The notes below the pieces were generated by a model that saw only the letters and a program-made list of their open reading frames with translations, did not search any database and was not told where the DNA came from. 64,000 nt of DNA from Polaribacter sp. NJDZ03 (GTDB taxonomy: Bacteria > Bacteroidota > Bacteroidia > Flavobacteriales > Flavobacteriaceae), in assembly GCF_019263805.1 (NCBI RefSeq), contig NZ_CP079195.1:809501-873500 (forward strand), given 5' to 3'. Position numbers and translations under genes: made by a program. This document shows, one piece after another, positions 1 through 8,539 of the stretch (its first letter is position 1; each line of letters begins with the position of its first letter).

Positions 1-1
1 C

Positions 2-319
2 ACATTTTACAAAAAAACTGTAAAAAGTGTTTGCGTGTTTGAAGGGTTTATGGATTTTTTATCTTTCAAAACACTTTACCCAGAAGTGACAGAAATGAAC
101 TTTTTGATTTTAAATTCTACAACTCAACTAAAAAAAGGGATTGCTTTTTTAAAAAAAAATAAGACTATTTACTGCTTCCTAGATAATGATAGTGAGGGTA
201 CTAAAACAACAAATATAATTCTAAAACTATTTCCCAATGAGTCTATTGACAAGAGAGGTTTTTATAAGTTTAATAATGACTTAAATGATTATTTAATTGC
301 AATTAAAACCAAAAAGTAA
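2..319 (+). CDS. Toprim-domain protein of a mobilizable element (5' partial)
   Basis: The reading frame is open from the window edge, so only the C-terminal ~105 residues are visible. It carries the two halves of a Toprim fold: a strand ending in FEGFMDFLS, with the conserved Glu, and FLDNDSEG, the DxDxxG-type metal site. Small Toprim/primase-like proteins of this type are common next to mobilization genes in Bacteroidota, where they are thought to prime the incoming DNA strand. The downstream mobC-relaxase pair supports that context. The GTG at 35 lies inside the Toprim domain and is not a real start. Primase activity is inferred; the CHC2 zinc finger, if present, lies outside the window. 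Confidence 0.7.
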   Translation, partial: TFYKKTVKSVCVFEGFMDFLSFKTLYPEVTEMNFLILNSTTQLKKGIAFLKKNKTIYCFLDNDSEGTKTTNIILKLFPNESIDKRGFYKFNNDLNDYLIAIKTKK

Positions 320-420
320 AGGGTGAAAATATATCAAGAGGTGTCATTGTACTGACAAATTTTCAATTTCTCACTCCACTAACATCTTGTTTTTCTCCCG
401 AAGGTCGCAAAAGTAAAAAA
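320..420. other. Candidate oriT: nested inverted repeats upstream of mob genes
   Basis: Between the Toprim gene and mobC there is an outer pair TGAAAAT (324-330) / ATTTTCA (359-365). It encloses an inner pair TGTCA (342-346) / TGACA (353-357). Nested hairpins just upstream of mobC and relaxase genes are the usual architecture of a transfer origin, where the relaxase nicks. No nic site is recognised, so the function is inference from position and structure. Confidence 0.4.
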
Positions 421-720
421 ATGAAAAAAACAAAGAAAATAGAATTTAGAGTTTCGCTAACAGAACATTTGATTATAAAAAATAAAGCAAAAAAAACAGG
501 CGGTTCAATGTCTGAATATTTAAGGAGTATGGCATTGGGTTATGATTTAACCTACAAACTAAGTGCTGATGAAATTGAAGTTTACAAAGAACTAAATAAG
601 TTTAGCGATAATTTTAGAAGAATCAGTAATCTATACAAATTAGGAGACGTTACAGGAGTTAAGGAAATTTCAATAGAAACTGCAAAATTAATTAGAAACC
701 ATTTAAATAAATTAAAATGA
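421..720 (+). CDS. MobC-like mobilization accessory protein
   Basis: A 99-residue basic protein. The N-terminal ~35 residues (IEFRVSLTEHLIIKNKAKK then GGSMSEYLRSMAL) match the ribbon-helix-helix plus helix pattern of MobC-type relaxosome proteins, which bind oriT and help the relaxase open the nic region. The stop overlaps the relaxase start by four bases (ATGA), so the two are translationally coupled. The helical C-terminus (FSDNFRRISNLYKLGD) resembles the tail of Bacteroidota plasmid mobilization proteins. The family call rests on pattern and context. Confidence 0.7.
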   Translation: MKKTKKIEFRVSLTEHLIIKNKAKKTGGSMSEYLRSMALGYDLTYKLSADEIEVYKELNKFSDNFRRISNLYKLGDVTGVKEISIETAKLIRNHLNKLK

Positions 721-1604
721 TAAGTAAAGCTAAATCTTGCCCTGGAGGAACAGCACTCTTTAATTATGTTGTTAATGATAATAAAGGATATGAACTTTTA
801 CGCAATAATATTTCAGGTGTAACCCCAAAAGAAATGTTTTCAGATATGTCAATTTTACAACAACAAAATTTGAGATGCAAAAACAACACTATTAGTATCA
901 TTTTATCTCCAACAATAAATGATAGTATTAAAATGACTAATGAGCAGTTGAAAACATTAACAAAAGATTTTTTAAAAGAAATGGATTTAGACCCTAAAAC
1001 CAATCAGTTTATTGCATTTGTTCACACGGAAAAAGAACACAAGCACATTCATCTTATTCTAAATAGAGTAAAACCAGATGGTACTCTAATTAAAGATAAT
1101 TTTATTAGTAAAAAAGCTCAATTTGTAGCTCATGAAATGGCTTTAAAACATGGATGAACTTCTGCTAAAGAGTTAAAAAATAAACAAGAACAAGAACGTA
1201 AAAAGTATTATAAAGAAATAAGAAATGTCATTAAAAAAACACATTATTTAGTTTTAAAAGAGAAACCTAAAAATTTAGAAATTTATAAAAATAGAATGTT
1301 AGAACATGGAATAAAAGTGAATCCAACAATTAATAAGCAAGGTAACATCCAAGGGTTTCGATTTATACATGAAGCTTCTGGAGCCGATTTAAAAGCAAGT
1401 GAAGTTGACCGTAATTTAAAACTTAATCAATTGTTTTCTATTATAAAACCATTAAACACAAAAACAATAGACTACACTCCTATTTTGCAAGACTACAACC
1501 TAAACACAAGTGCTTTCAGTAATATATTTTCTCAAATAGCTTTTGAAGATGAAGAAAACAATACTAAAAAACGAAAACGAAGAAAAAATTCAATGAAATA
1601 TTAA
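717..1604 (+). pseudogene. MOBP-type relaxase with in-frame TGA
   Basis: The N-terminus (MISKAKSCPGGTALFNYV) and the histidine motif HTEKEHKHIHLILNRV (three-His metal site, motif III) identify a Bacteroidota mobilization relaxase. It would nick oriT and attach covalently to the 5' end. The frame is interrupted by TGA at 1155-1157 but continues without a shift to 1604. The residues around the stop read HG-stop-TSAKEL. Relaxases of this group typically have a GW-T-AKE type sequence here, so TGG to TGA is the likely change. If the stop is real, the product ends after the catalytic motif at residue 146. It could also be a sequencing error. The C-terminal part (AKELKNKQEQERKKYYKE onward) is helical and charged. 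Confidence 0.8.
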
Positions 1605-1611
1605 TAAAATA

Positions 1612-2100
1612 ATGGCTAAACAAACTCAACCCAAAGTATCTGAATTAATTGAAATACTTATTCAACAGTTATCTCAATTTGAAAAAACGATTAATGACCG
1701 CAATAAAATCCTTACAGAATCAATTTCTAAATTAAACACTATACAAGTAGATTTTAATGTGGAAGAACTTGAAGAAATGAAAGAATCTAATAGAAAGATT
1801 CTTAATAAAGATTTTAATATTTTTCACCAACAAACAGTAAAAAACAATAAAGAATTATTAAAAATCCATAAAAATGTAAGTTCTAAAAGATTACTTTATC
1901 TGATAATTTTAAATGTTTTCCTTTTTTCTGTCGCAGGAATCTCTATGTATGTATCCATAACAAATTACATTAGCCAAACAGAATATAATGACATTTTAAA
2001 AGAAAAAAATGATTTAAGAGAATATGTTAATATTACAAATGATTTTTTCTCTAAAAACCCAAAAACAGAATCCTATTTCAGAGATTGGTTAAAAAAATAA
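1612..2100 (+). CDS. Coiled-coil membrane protein of mobilization cluster
   Basis: A 162-residue protein that starts seven bases after the relaxase. Residues ~5-90 are heptad-rich and charged. One membrane helix follows (LLYLIILNVFLFSVAGISM, about residues 95-118), then a short second coiled segment. Proteins of this layout often end mob operons in Flavobacteriia. They are probably MobB-like or DUF6730-like, but I cannot assign the family with certainty. A role in linking the relaxosome to the membrane is inference only. Confidence 0.6.
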   Translation: MAKQTQPKVSELIEILIQQLSQFEKTINDRNKILTESISKLNTIQVDFNVEELEEMKESNRKILNKDFNIFHQQTVKNNKELLKIHKNVSSKRLLYLIILNVFLFSVAGISMYVSITNYISQTEYNDILKEKNDLREYVNITNDFFSKNPKTESYFRDWLKK

Positions 2101-2229
2101 AATATACATTAACACATTTATATAAATGTACATTTGTGGCTTTATATATTTATTCAAAAATATACTTACAGTTTTATATATTTGTATTTTTACACACTTA
2201 TACCTTTATATAAAAAGATAAACTGTACG

Positions 2230-2250
2230 TGAGCCTGCCGCTCGGGCTCA
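2230..2250 (+). terminator. GC-rich hairpin after mob operon
   Basis: TGAGCC (2230-2235) pairs with GGCTCA (2245-2250) across a 9-nt loop and is followed by four T residues. It is the only GC-rich spot in a very A+T-rich stretch. It could terminate the mob operon or be a folded end of the mobile element. Confidence 0.4.
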
Positions 2251-2290
2251 TTTTAAAAATCAGTTAATAATTTCTAGTTAAATGATAAAA

Positions 2291-2324
2291 AATAATCAAC
2301 TGATTTTGAAAACGGAAAAACTAC
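2291..2324 (+). repeat. 34-bp direct repeat, copy 1
   Basis: Thirty-four bases beginning AATAATCAACTGATTTTG are identical to 30933-30966. Flanking bases differ at once on both sides. The two copies are in the same orientation and enclose about 28.6 kb, which contains the mutagenesis cassette and most defence genes. Confidence 0.85.
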
Positions 2325-2350
2325 ATGGGTATATTTTACCCTTAAAACAC

Positions 2351-2393
2351 AAACGAAGGTAAATATTCTAATAATTTACCTTCGTTTTTTTTT
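2351..2393 (+). terminator. Rho-independent terminator
   Basis: A perfect 14-bp stem (2351-2364 with 2374-2387), a 9-nt loop and a run of nine T residues on the plus strand. It would stop transcription running rightward out of the mob genes before it reaches the convergent S24 repressor gene. Confidence 0.85.
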
Positions 2394-2397
2394 AATA

Positions 2398-2474
2398 AAT
2401 ATAAATGTACACTTATATAAAATACTCTTATACAAATGTGTTTTTATACAATTGTACTTTTGTATAATTATATC
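2398..2474. repeat. Degenerate ~16-bp A+T-rich tandem motif
   Basis: About five imperfect units of the form TTATACAAATGTGTTT / TTATACAATTGTACTT follow each other at 15-16 bp spacing. Similar T/A-rich units lie at 2115-2215. They may be iteron-like or simply low-complexity sequence. Confidence 0.35.
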
Positions 2475-3246
2475 AAATTAAAGACTTTTTCAAAGCCTCT
2501 AACTCTACTCCTAACCCATTAAACATTTGAATAATACTACTCAATTTTAATTCATGTTCCTCATATTCTTGCGTATTAATACTACAGGTGAATTTCCATA
2601 ATTCTAAAATTTCAGAAACAGGAACCTCATAAGGTTGATAAGTGGTATTGTCTGGTTTCAATAAAAAAGATTGTTTTTCTTCTACTTGATTGTACAACCT
2701 TTTATACGTCATCCCATCATCTTTAGTAACGACAATATATGAAACACCGCTTTTAGCTTCTTTTATGTCTTCTACAAATTCTGCTACCACATAAGAACCA
2801 TCTTTCATCGGTAACATAGAATCTCCTTTTATCGGAAAAGCTCTGTGTTTTCCTGTTGGTAAAAACGGCAATTTTATTTTTTGTAATTGCTCAATATATT
2901 CAGGATCATCATATCCTAACAAATAACCAGCAGATGCTTTTGCTGAAATTACCTCAATCAAATTTTCATTATCACTATCCACCGTTATCGGAAATAAGAC
3001 CCTTTTATTTCCCACTTCAATAAAAGAAACATCTTTTGCTTTTGTCAAATCATTTTTAATAATGATGTCAATTGGTATTTTAAAATAAGCTGAAAAATCA
3101 ACCAAAAAATCGATGGTAGGTGAAGATCTATTCTCTTCATAAGAACTTATTCTTGATCTTGTTACCAATAATTCTTCCGCCAAAGACTCTTGTGTTAGCC
3201 CTTTTAAACCTCTTAAATGTTTGATGTTTTTAGATAAATTATTCAT
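2473..3246 (-). CDS. XRE/S24 LexA-like self-cleaving repressor
   Basis: A 257-residue regulator. The N-terminal HTH_XRE domain (residues ~7-62) includes LTQESLAEELLVTRSRISSYE. The C-terminal S24 peptidase domain (~100-220) has the catalytic Ser143 in GDSM and Lys182 in MTYKRLY. The likely autocleavage site is Ala106-Gly107 in ASAGYL. Such proteins repress SOS-type genes until RecA filaments trigger self-cleavage. It is divergent from the Y-family polymerase gene, with only 52 bases between them that contain nested palindromes, so it probably represses both itself and the dinB-dnaE pair. A ~35-residue helical tail follows the peptidase domain. A decayed copy of its 3' end lies at ~31070-31127. 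Confidence 0.88.
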   Translation of the reverse strand: MNNLSKNIKHLRGLKGLTQESLAEELLVTRSRISSYEENRSSPTIDFLVDFSAYFKIPIDIIIKNDLTKAKDVSFIEVGNKRVLFPITVDSDNENLIEVISAKASAGYLLGYDDPEYIEQLQKIKLPFLPTGKHRAFPIKGDSMLPMKDGSYVVAEFVEDIKEAKSGVSYIVVTKDDGMTYKRLYNQVEEKQSFLLKPDNTTYQPYEVPVSEILELWKFTCSINTQEYEEHELKLSSIIQMFNGLGVELEALKKSLI

Positions 3247-3249
3247 AAT

Positions 3250-3286
3250 GCTACAATATTGAGCAACAAATGTATGAATTTGTAGC
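3250..3286. promoter_or_regulatory. Nested palindromic operator between S24 repressor and dinB
   Basis: GCTACAA (3250-3256) is the exact complement of TTGTAGC (3280-3286). Inside this pair, ACAAAT (3266-3271) pairs with ATTTGT (3278-3283). The elements fill the divergent intergenic space and are the natural binding site for the adjacent repressor. Confidence 0.6.
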
Positions 3287-3298
3287 TAATTTTACACC

Positions 3299-4513
3299 GT
3301 GAAAAAAAATATTTTACATCTCGATTTAGACACTTTTTTTGTCTCCTGCGAACGATTGATTGACAGTCGATTGCAGAAGAAACCTATACTAGTTGGCGGA
3401 ACTGGAGACAGAGGTGTTGTGGCTGCTTGCAGTTATGAAACAAGAAGATTTGGTGTGCATTCTGGTATGTCTATGAAGATTGCAAGAAAGCTATGTCCTG
3501 AAGCAACAGTTATTAGAGGAGACACGAGTATCTACTCTAAATACTCCAATATTGTTACAGAAATCATAAAAGAAAAAGTACCCATTTTTGAAAAAGCGAG
3601 TATTGATGAATTCTATGCTGATCTTTCTGGAATGGATGCTTTTTTTGGAAGTTATAAATACGCATCAGAATTACGTCAGCGAATTATTAAAGAAAGTGGA
3701 CTTCCTATTTCTTTCGGAATGTCGCAAAACAAAATTGTTTCTAAAGTTGCAACTGGCGAAGCAAAACCAAATAATCAATTATTGATTGATGCAGGTTTTG
3801 AAAAAGATTTTTTAGCACCTTTATCCATTAAAAAAATTCCATCTGTAGGAAATAAAACCTATCAAATTCTTAGAAACCTTGGCGTTGATAAAATAAAAGT
3901 AATTCAAGAAATGCCTTTAGAAATGATGATTAGCGTTTTGGGTAAAAACGGAAAAACAATTTGGAAACGTGCCAACGGAATCGACAATCCGCCAATTATT
4001 GCTTTTCATGAACGCAAATCTTTATCCACAGAAAGAACGTATACTAAAGATACGATTGATATGATAAAGTTAAAAGAAACCATTTTTGCAATGGCAGAAA
4101 ATTTAGCGTATCAATTAAGAAAAGGAGATAAATTAGCAGGTGTAATTAGTGTAAAAATTAGATATTCAGATTTTAACACGTATAATAAACAAGTAAAAAT
4201 TCCATATACGAGTGCAGATCATATTATCATTCCTGCAGTTTTAGAATTATTTAAAAAACTATATCAACGAAGATTATTAATTCGATTGGTCGGTGTAAAA
4301 GTATCGGATATTGTGAGTGGTAATTATCAAATTAATTTGTTTGACGATACAGAACAAATGTTAGATCTATACAATGCAATGGATACGGTTCGTAATAAAT
4401 ACGGAGAGAAAAGTATTATGAGAGCAGCTTCTATGGGCGCAAAATCTATTGGTCGTTTTAACAATCCTTTTAACGGAGAACCACCGTTGGTCTTGGCACA
4501 TAGAAAACAATAA
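3299..4513 (+). CDS. Y-family DNA polymerase (DinB/ImuB-like)
   Basis: A 404-residue translesion polymerase. HLDLDTFFVSCE near the N-terminus supplies Asp9. SIDEFYADLS supplies Asp103-Glu104. Together these form the palm metal site. Thumb (helix-hairpin-helix around IKKIPSVGNKTYQIL) and little-finger domains follow, and a C-terminal sequence resembles a clamp-binding peptide (INLFDD). The start is a GTG at 3299; no in-frame ATG lies upstream near the operator. It is transcribed away from the S24 repressor and followed after 11 bases by dnaE, giving an SOS mutagenesis cassette comparable to imuB-dnaE2. It differs from UmuC in having its own compact dnaE partner. Confidence 0.9.
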   Translation: MKKNILHLDLDTFFVSCERLIDSRLQKKPILVGGTGDRGVVAACSYETRRFGVHSGMSMKIARKLCPEATVIRGDTSIYSKYSNIVTEIIKEKVPIFEKASIDEFYADLSGMDAFFGSYKYASELRQRIIKESGLPISFGMSQNKIVSKVATGEAKPNNQLLIDAGFEKDFLAPLSIKKIPSVGNKTYQILRNLGVDKIKVIQEMPLEMMISVLGKNGKTIWKRANGIDNPPIIAFHERKSLSTERTYTKDTIDMIKLKETIFAMAENLAYQLRKGDKLAGVISVKIRYSDFNTYNKQVKIPYTSADHIIIPAVLELFKKLYQRRLLIRLVGVKVSDIVSGNYQINLFDDTEQMLDLYNAMDTVRNKYGEKSIMRAASMGAKSIGRFNNPFNGEPPLVLAHRKQ

Positions 4514-4524
4514 TTCATCCTTTT

Positions 4525-7482
4525 ATGTATCTAAATTGTCATACTTATTATTCTTTGCGCTACGGAACATTTTCCGAAGTAGAACTATTGCTGCTTGCTA
4601 AAGAAAATAATATTGACACGCTTGCTTTAACGGACATCAACAATACTTCTGCTTGTATGAATTTTGTACAACAAGCTAAAAAAGAGAACATAAAACCTGT
4701 GATTGGTGTTGATTTTAGAAATGGCAATCAACAACAATTTGTAGCACTTGCAAAAAGCAATGTTGGGTTTCAAAATATCAATCAATATTTATCTACTTTT
4801 TTAGAATCTAAAACTTCCATTCCTGATAAAGCAGATTCATTAGAAGATGTGTTTATCATATATCCTTTTGAAAAAGTGCTGGAATTAAATATCATAGATT
4901 TTAAAGATCATGAATTTATTGGAATTTCTATTGCTGAGATTAATAAACTTCGATTTTCTCATTTAAAAAAGTATGAAGATAAATTAGTCATTCAACAACA
5001 AGTAACCATCAGAAATAAGAAGGATTTTAACGCACACAGATTATTACGTGCCATTGATAACAATACACTTTTAAGTAAATTACCCACAACAGAAGAATGT
5101 TTAACATCCGATGTAATGCACTCAAAAGTAGCATTACAAAATCATTTTAATGAGTTTCCGTTTATCCTTAAAAACACAGAATCTCTTTTACAACAATGTA
5201 GTATCAACTTCGGATTTAATGATGATCGTGAAAACCAGAATCTAAATATTTACTATAATAGTTTTGAGCAAGACTGTAAAGCATTATTGAAACTGTGCGA
5301 TGAAAATATTGATAAACGTTATTCTAATCCTACCCAAAAAGTACACGATCGACTTCAGAAAGAATTGAAAGTAATTATTGATTTAAAATTTGTTTCCTTT
5401 TTTTTAATCAATTATGATATTATTAAATACGCTAAAAGCAACAACTTTTTTCATGTTGGTAGAGGAAGTGGCGCCAATAGTATTGTGGCATATATTTTAG
5501 GTATTACAGATGTAGATCCTATTGAATTGGATTTATATTTTGAACGTTTTATCAATCCGTTTAGAGCTTCTCCTCCCGATTTTGATATTGATTTTTCTTG
5601 GAAAGACAGAAACACGGTAACGCAATATATTTTTGATCGTTTTGACAATGTGGCTTTGCTTGCAACCTATGTTACTTTTAAATACAGAGCAGTAGTTAGA
5701 GAATTGGGGAAAGTATTTGGTTTGCCTAAAGAAGAAATTGATAAATTGAGTAAAGGGAAAACCAATACTGATATCGACGATATTGCTAAACTAGTTTTAA
5801 AATACGGAAAACTCATTGAAGGTTTCCCAAATTATGTGAGTGTACATTCCGCAGGAATCTTAATTTTAGACAAGCCGATTCATTATTATTCAGCAACTAG
5901 TATGCCGCCAAAAGGATTTGCTACCGTTCAGTTTGATATGAATATTGCAGATGATGTGGGTATTTTCAAGTTTGATATTTTAGGACAGCGTGGCTTGGCA
6001 AAAATTAAAGATGCGTTAGAAATTATCAAAGAAAACAATCCTGATGCCCCACCGATAGACATAACAGATGTGGAAACTTTTAAGAAGGATAAAAACATCA
6101 ACAATCTTTTAAAAACTGGTGGAGCCATTGGAGCGTATTATGTAGAATCCCCTGCAATGCGTGGTTTGATGCAAAAACTACAAACAGAAGATTATATTGG
6201 TTTGGTGGCTGCAAGTTCTATTATTAGACCAGGCGTTTCTGGTTCTGGTATGAAAGATGAATTTATAAAAAGACATCGTTTTCCTGAAAAAAGAAAAGAA
6301 GCGAATCCTATTTTATTACAAATTATGCCTGAAACCTATGGAGTTATGGTATATCAAGAAGATGTAATGAAAGTCGCCAATCAGTTTGCTGATTTAACCT
6401 TAGGTGAAGCCGATGTTTTACGAAGAGGAATGAGCGGAAAATATCGCTCTGTAGCAGAATTTAAAGCAGTTGAAGATAAATTCATTGCCAATTGCAGAAA
6501 AAAAGGACACAAAGACGAGTTAATTTTTGAAGTTTGGAATCAGATTAAAAGTTTTGCTGGTTATGCTTTTGCAAAAGGACATTCCGCTTCTTATGCCGTA
6601 GAAAGTTATCAAAGTTTATTTTTAAAATGCTACTACCCTATTGAATTTATGGTTGCTGTTTTAAATAATGGTGGCGGATTTTATTCTCAAGAACATTATA
6701 TCCACGAAGCAAAAATGTGTGGAGCTATTGTAGAATTGCCTTGTATCAATAAAAGCGATCATGCAAATACCGTAAAAGGAAAAACCATCTACTTGGGTTT
6801 TGGATACCTTAAAAACTTAGAACATTTATTAATCCAACGGATTTTAACGGAACGTCAATTGTATGGTCATTTTCTTTCTTTGGATGATTTTATAGATCGT
6901 GTTACCATCTCTATAGAACAACTAACGGTTTTAATAAGAATTGATGTATTTAGATTTACAAACAAACCAAAAACAGCTTTATTATGGCAAGCTACTTTTA
7001 AATTAAGCGGTACAAAAAAGCCTATAGAACAGCAACAAGGAAAATTATTCCGTGTTCAGAATCAGCATTTTGAAATTCCGAAATTAAACACACATTGGTT
7101 AGAAAACGTCTATGATGAAATGGAATTGTTAGGCTTTACCATTCATGATTATTTTTCATTGCTTACCGACAAATTATGTCCGCATGTAAAAGCAAAAAAA
7201 ATGCCTGAGTTTTCTAATAAAAACATATTACTTTATGGTTTATTAGTGACTACTCGCTTCAACAAAACATCACAAGGAAAACTCATGCGTTTAAGTACAT
7301 TTATAGATGCTGATGGTATTTATTTTGATGCGGTACATTTTACAAATGTGGTACACCAATTTCCAATAAACGGAATGGGAATTTATGCTTGTTATGGTAA
7401 GATTACTAATCGTTTTGGGTTTTGTAGCATGAACGTAATTCAGTCTAAAAAAATGAGTATTGCTGGCGATCCGAGATTGTAG
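4525..7482 (+). CDS. Short DNA polymerase III alpha subunit, DnaE2/ImuC-like
   Basis: At 985 residues this is shorter than a replicative alpha subunit (about 1150-1450). An N-terminal PHP domain is followed by the C-family palm with PDFDIDF (Asp354 and Asp356 as metal ligands), the GRGSGAN fingers segment and FKFDILG. A helix-hairpin-helix region and an OB fold (residues ~880-960) end the protein, and there is no tau-binding tail. The PHP motif reads LALTDINNTS where active members have LALTDHGN, so a metal-binding His is lost, as in error-prone DnaE2 proteins. Next to dinB and an S24 repressor, it is best read as the mutagenic polymerase of the cassette rather than the chromosomal replicase. 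A ghost of its last ~75 bases lies at 31128-31200. Confidence 0.9.
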   Translation: MYLNCHTYYSLRYGTFSEVELLLLAKENNIDTLALTDINNTSACMNFVQQAKKENIKPVIGVDFRNGNQQQFVALAKSNVGFQNINQYLSTFLESKTSIPDKADSLEDVFIIYPFEKVLELNIIDFKDHEFIGISIAEINKLRFSHLKKYEDKLVIQQQVTIRNKKDFNAHRLLRAIDNNTLLSKLPTTEECLTSDVMHSKVALQNHFNEFPFILKNTESLLQQCSINFGFNDDRENQNLNIYYNSFEQDCKALLKLCDENIDKRYSNPTQKVHDRLQKELKVIIDLKFVSFFLINYDIIKYAKSNNFFHVGRGSGANSIVAYILGITDVDPIELDLYFERFINPFRASPPDFDIDFSWKDRNTVTQYIFDRFDNVALLATYVTFKYRAVVRELGKVFGLPKEEIDKLSKGKTNTDIDDIAKLVLKYGKLIEGFPNYVSVHSAGILILDKPIHYYSATSMPPKGFATVQFDMNIADDVGIFKFDILGQRGLAKIKDALEIIKENNPDAPPIDITDVETFKKDKNINNLLKTGGAIGAYYVESPAMRGLMQKLQTEDYIGLVAASSIIRPGVSGSGMKDEFIKRHRFPEKRKEANPILLQIMPETYGVMVYQEDVMKVANQFADLTLGEADVLRRGMSGKYRSVAEFKAVEDKFIANCRKKGHKDELIFEVWNQIKSFAGYAFAKGHSASYAVESYQSLFLKCYYPIEFMVAVLNNGGGFYSQEHYIHEAKMCGAIVELPCINKSDHANTVKGKTIYLGFGYLKNLEHLLIQRILTERQLYGHFLSLDDFIDRVTISIEQLTVLIRIDVFRFTNKPKTALLWQATFKLSGTKKPIEQQQGKLFRVQNQHFEIPKLNTHWLENVYDEMELLGFTIHDYFSLLTDKLCPHVKAKKMPEFSNKNILLYGLLVTTRFNKTSQGKLMRLSTFIDADGIYFDAVHFTNVVHQFPINGMGIYACYGKITNRFGFCSMNVIQSKKMSIAGDPRL

Positions 7483-7502
7483 TTTATACTTTTATAGAAT
7501 TA

Positions 7503-7547
7503 TATAAATATAGTTTTATATAATTATGGAAATCCGTAATTATATAT
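7503..7547. repeat. 45-bp repeat with TGGAAATCC core, copy 1
   Basis: This 45-bp stretch matches 31308-31352 at 41 positions, and a weaker copy is at 13946-13986. The right half (ATTATGGAAATCCGTAAT) is nearly palindromic. It follows dnaE and precedes the VWA gene. Confidence 0.7.
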
Positions 7548-7679
7548 CATTTATTCTCAATATATTTATATTTTATTATTCTTATTAGAAACCTTCATTG
7601 GTTACAGTTTCCCTAACTGGATCTAATGTTTTTTTTCAAAAAAACAAAAAACTTAAAACAAATTATAAAAAAAATTAAT

Positions 7680-8522
7680 ATGACTAATTCAAAACAATGG
7701 AGTACTGCAACACCAGGATACATTATCTTTCTTGTAGACCAATCAGGTTCAATGATCCAGCCCTATGCTGAAGGAAAAACTAGATCGGAATTTACAGCAC
7801 TTGTTATTAATCGTACCATAAACGAACTTATTAACACAAATATGGATGGTGAGAAAGTAAAAGACCGTGTTTTTATTTCTATGATAGGTTATGGTGGTAG
7901 TAGTTCTCTTGCTGTTGATGATATTAGGTCAGACTACTTAAGTTCTTTTGCTGACAATCCATTAAGAATGGAACAATTAAAAAAGAAAGTTTCTGACGGA
8001 GCAGGTGGATTAATAGAAATAAATGAACAAATGCCTATTTTTATTGAACCAACTGCAAATGGTTTAACACCAATGGCAGATGCACTTTCTTTTACACAAG
8101 AATTAATTGAAGGTTGGCTTCAAAAAAAGCCTGATAACCCTGCACCAATTATTATAAATATTTCTGATGGAATCCCATATACAGGAAATTCAAATGTAGA
8201 TGATATGGCTAACGCCATCTCTGTTTCACAAGAAATAATGAATATCAATTCAACAGATGGTAATCCATTAATTTTTAATTGTCATTTAGGAGAAGGACAA
8301 TCTCATAGTTTTAATGAAAGTGAAAATGAACTTTCTGACGACCAAGCAAAATTCCTTTTTAAAGTGTCTAGTAAAGTCCCTGAATCATATAAACAAGCTG
8401 CAGTAAAACAAGATTTTAAGGCGAAGCCTGAATCAAGAGGTTTTGTTTCTAATGCTGACCCTGAATTATTTATACAGTTTATCAATTTTGGTTCTTCTGG
8501 AGGTTCAGATAAAATAGCATAA
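7680..8522 (+). CDS. TerY-like von Willebrand A domain protein
   Basis: About 280 residues from the ATG at 7680. The upstream ATG at 7626 would add 18 Lys-rich residues without domain content. A single VWA domain has the MIDAS motif DQSGSM near its start, with later acidic loop residues (TPMADAL, ISDGIP). VWA proteins of this class coordinate Mg and act as scaffolds. It is the first gene of a five-gene run with a PP2C-like phosphatase, two kinases and a PLD nuclease. This recalls the TerY-P triad (VWA, PP2C, kinase) described in tellurite-resistance-linked stress systems. No ter genes are in the window. Role as sensor or scaffold is inferred. Confidence 0.82.
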   Translation: MTNSKQWSTATPGYIIFLVDQSGSMIQPYAEGKTRSEFTALVINRTINELINTNMDGEKVKDRVFISMIGYGGSSSLAVDDIRSDYLSSFADNPLRMEQLKKKVSDGAGGLIEINEQMPIFIEPTANGLTPMADALSFTQELIEGWLQKKPDNPAPIIINISDGIPYTGNSNVDDMANAISVSQEIMNINSTDGNPLIFNCHLGEGQSHSFNESENELSDDQAKFLFKVSSKVPESYKQAAVKQDFKAKPESRGFVSNADPELFIQFINFGSSGGSDKIA

Positions 8523-8539
8523 TTTTTAAAATAACTTAA

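Larger units (their letters stand above)
2101..2472. other. Gene-free junction between mobilizable element and mutagenesis cassette
   Basis: No credible gene is seen in these 372 bases. They hold a GC-rich hairpin, one copy of a 34-bp repeat, a strong terminator and very A+T-rich degenerate repeats, each listed separately. The stretch marks the right edge of the mobilization genes. Confidence 0.7.
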
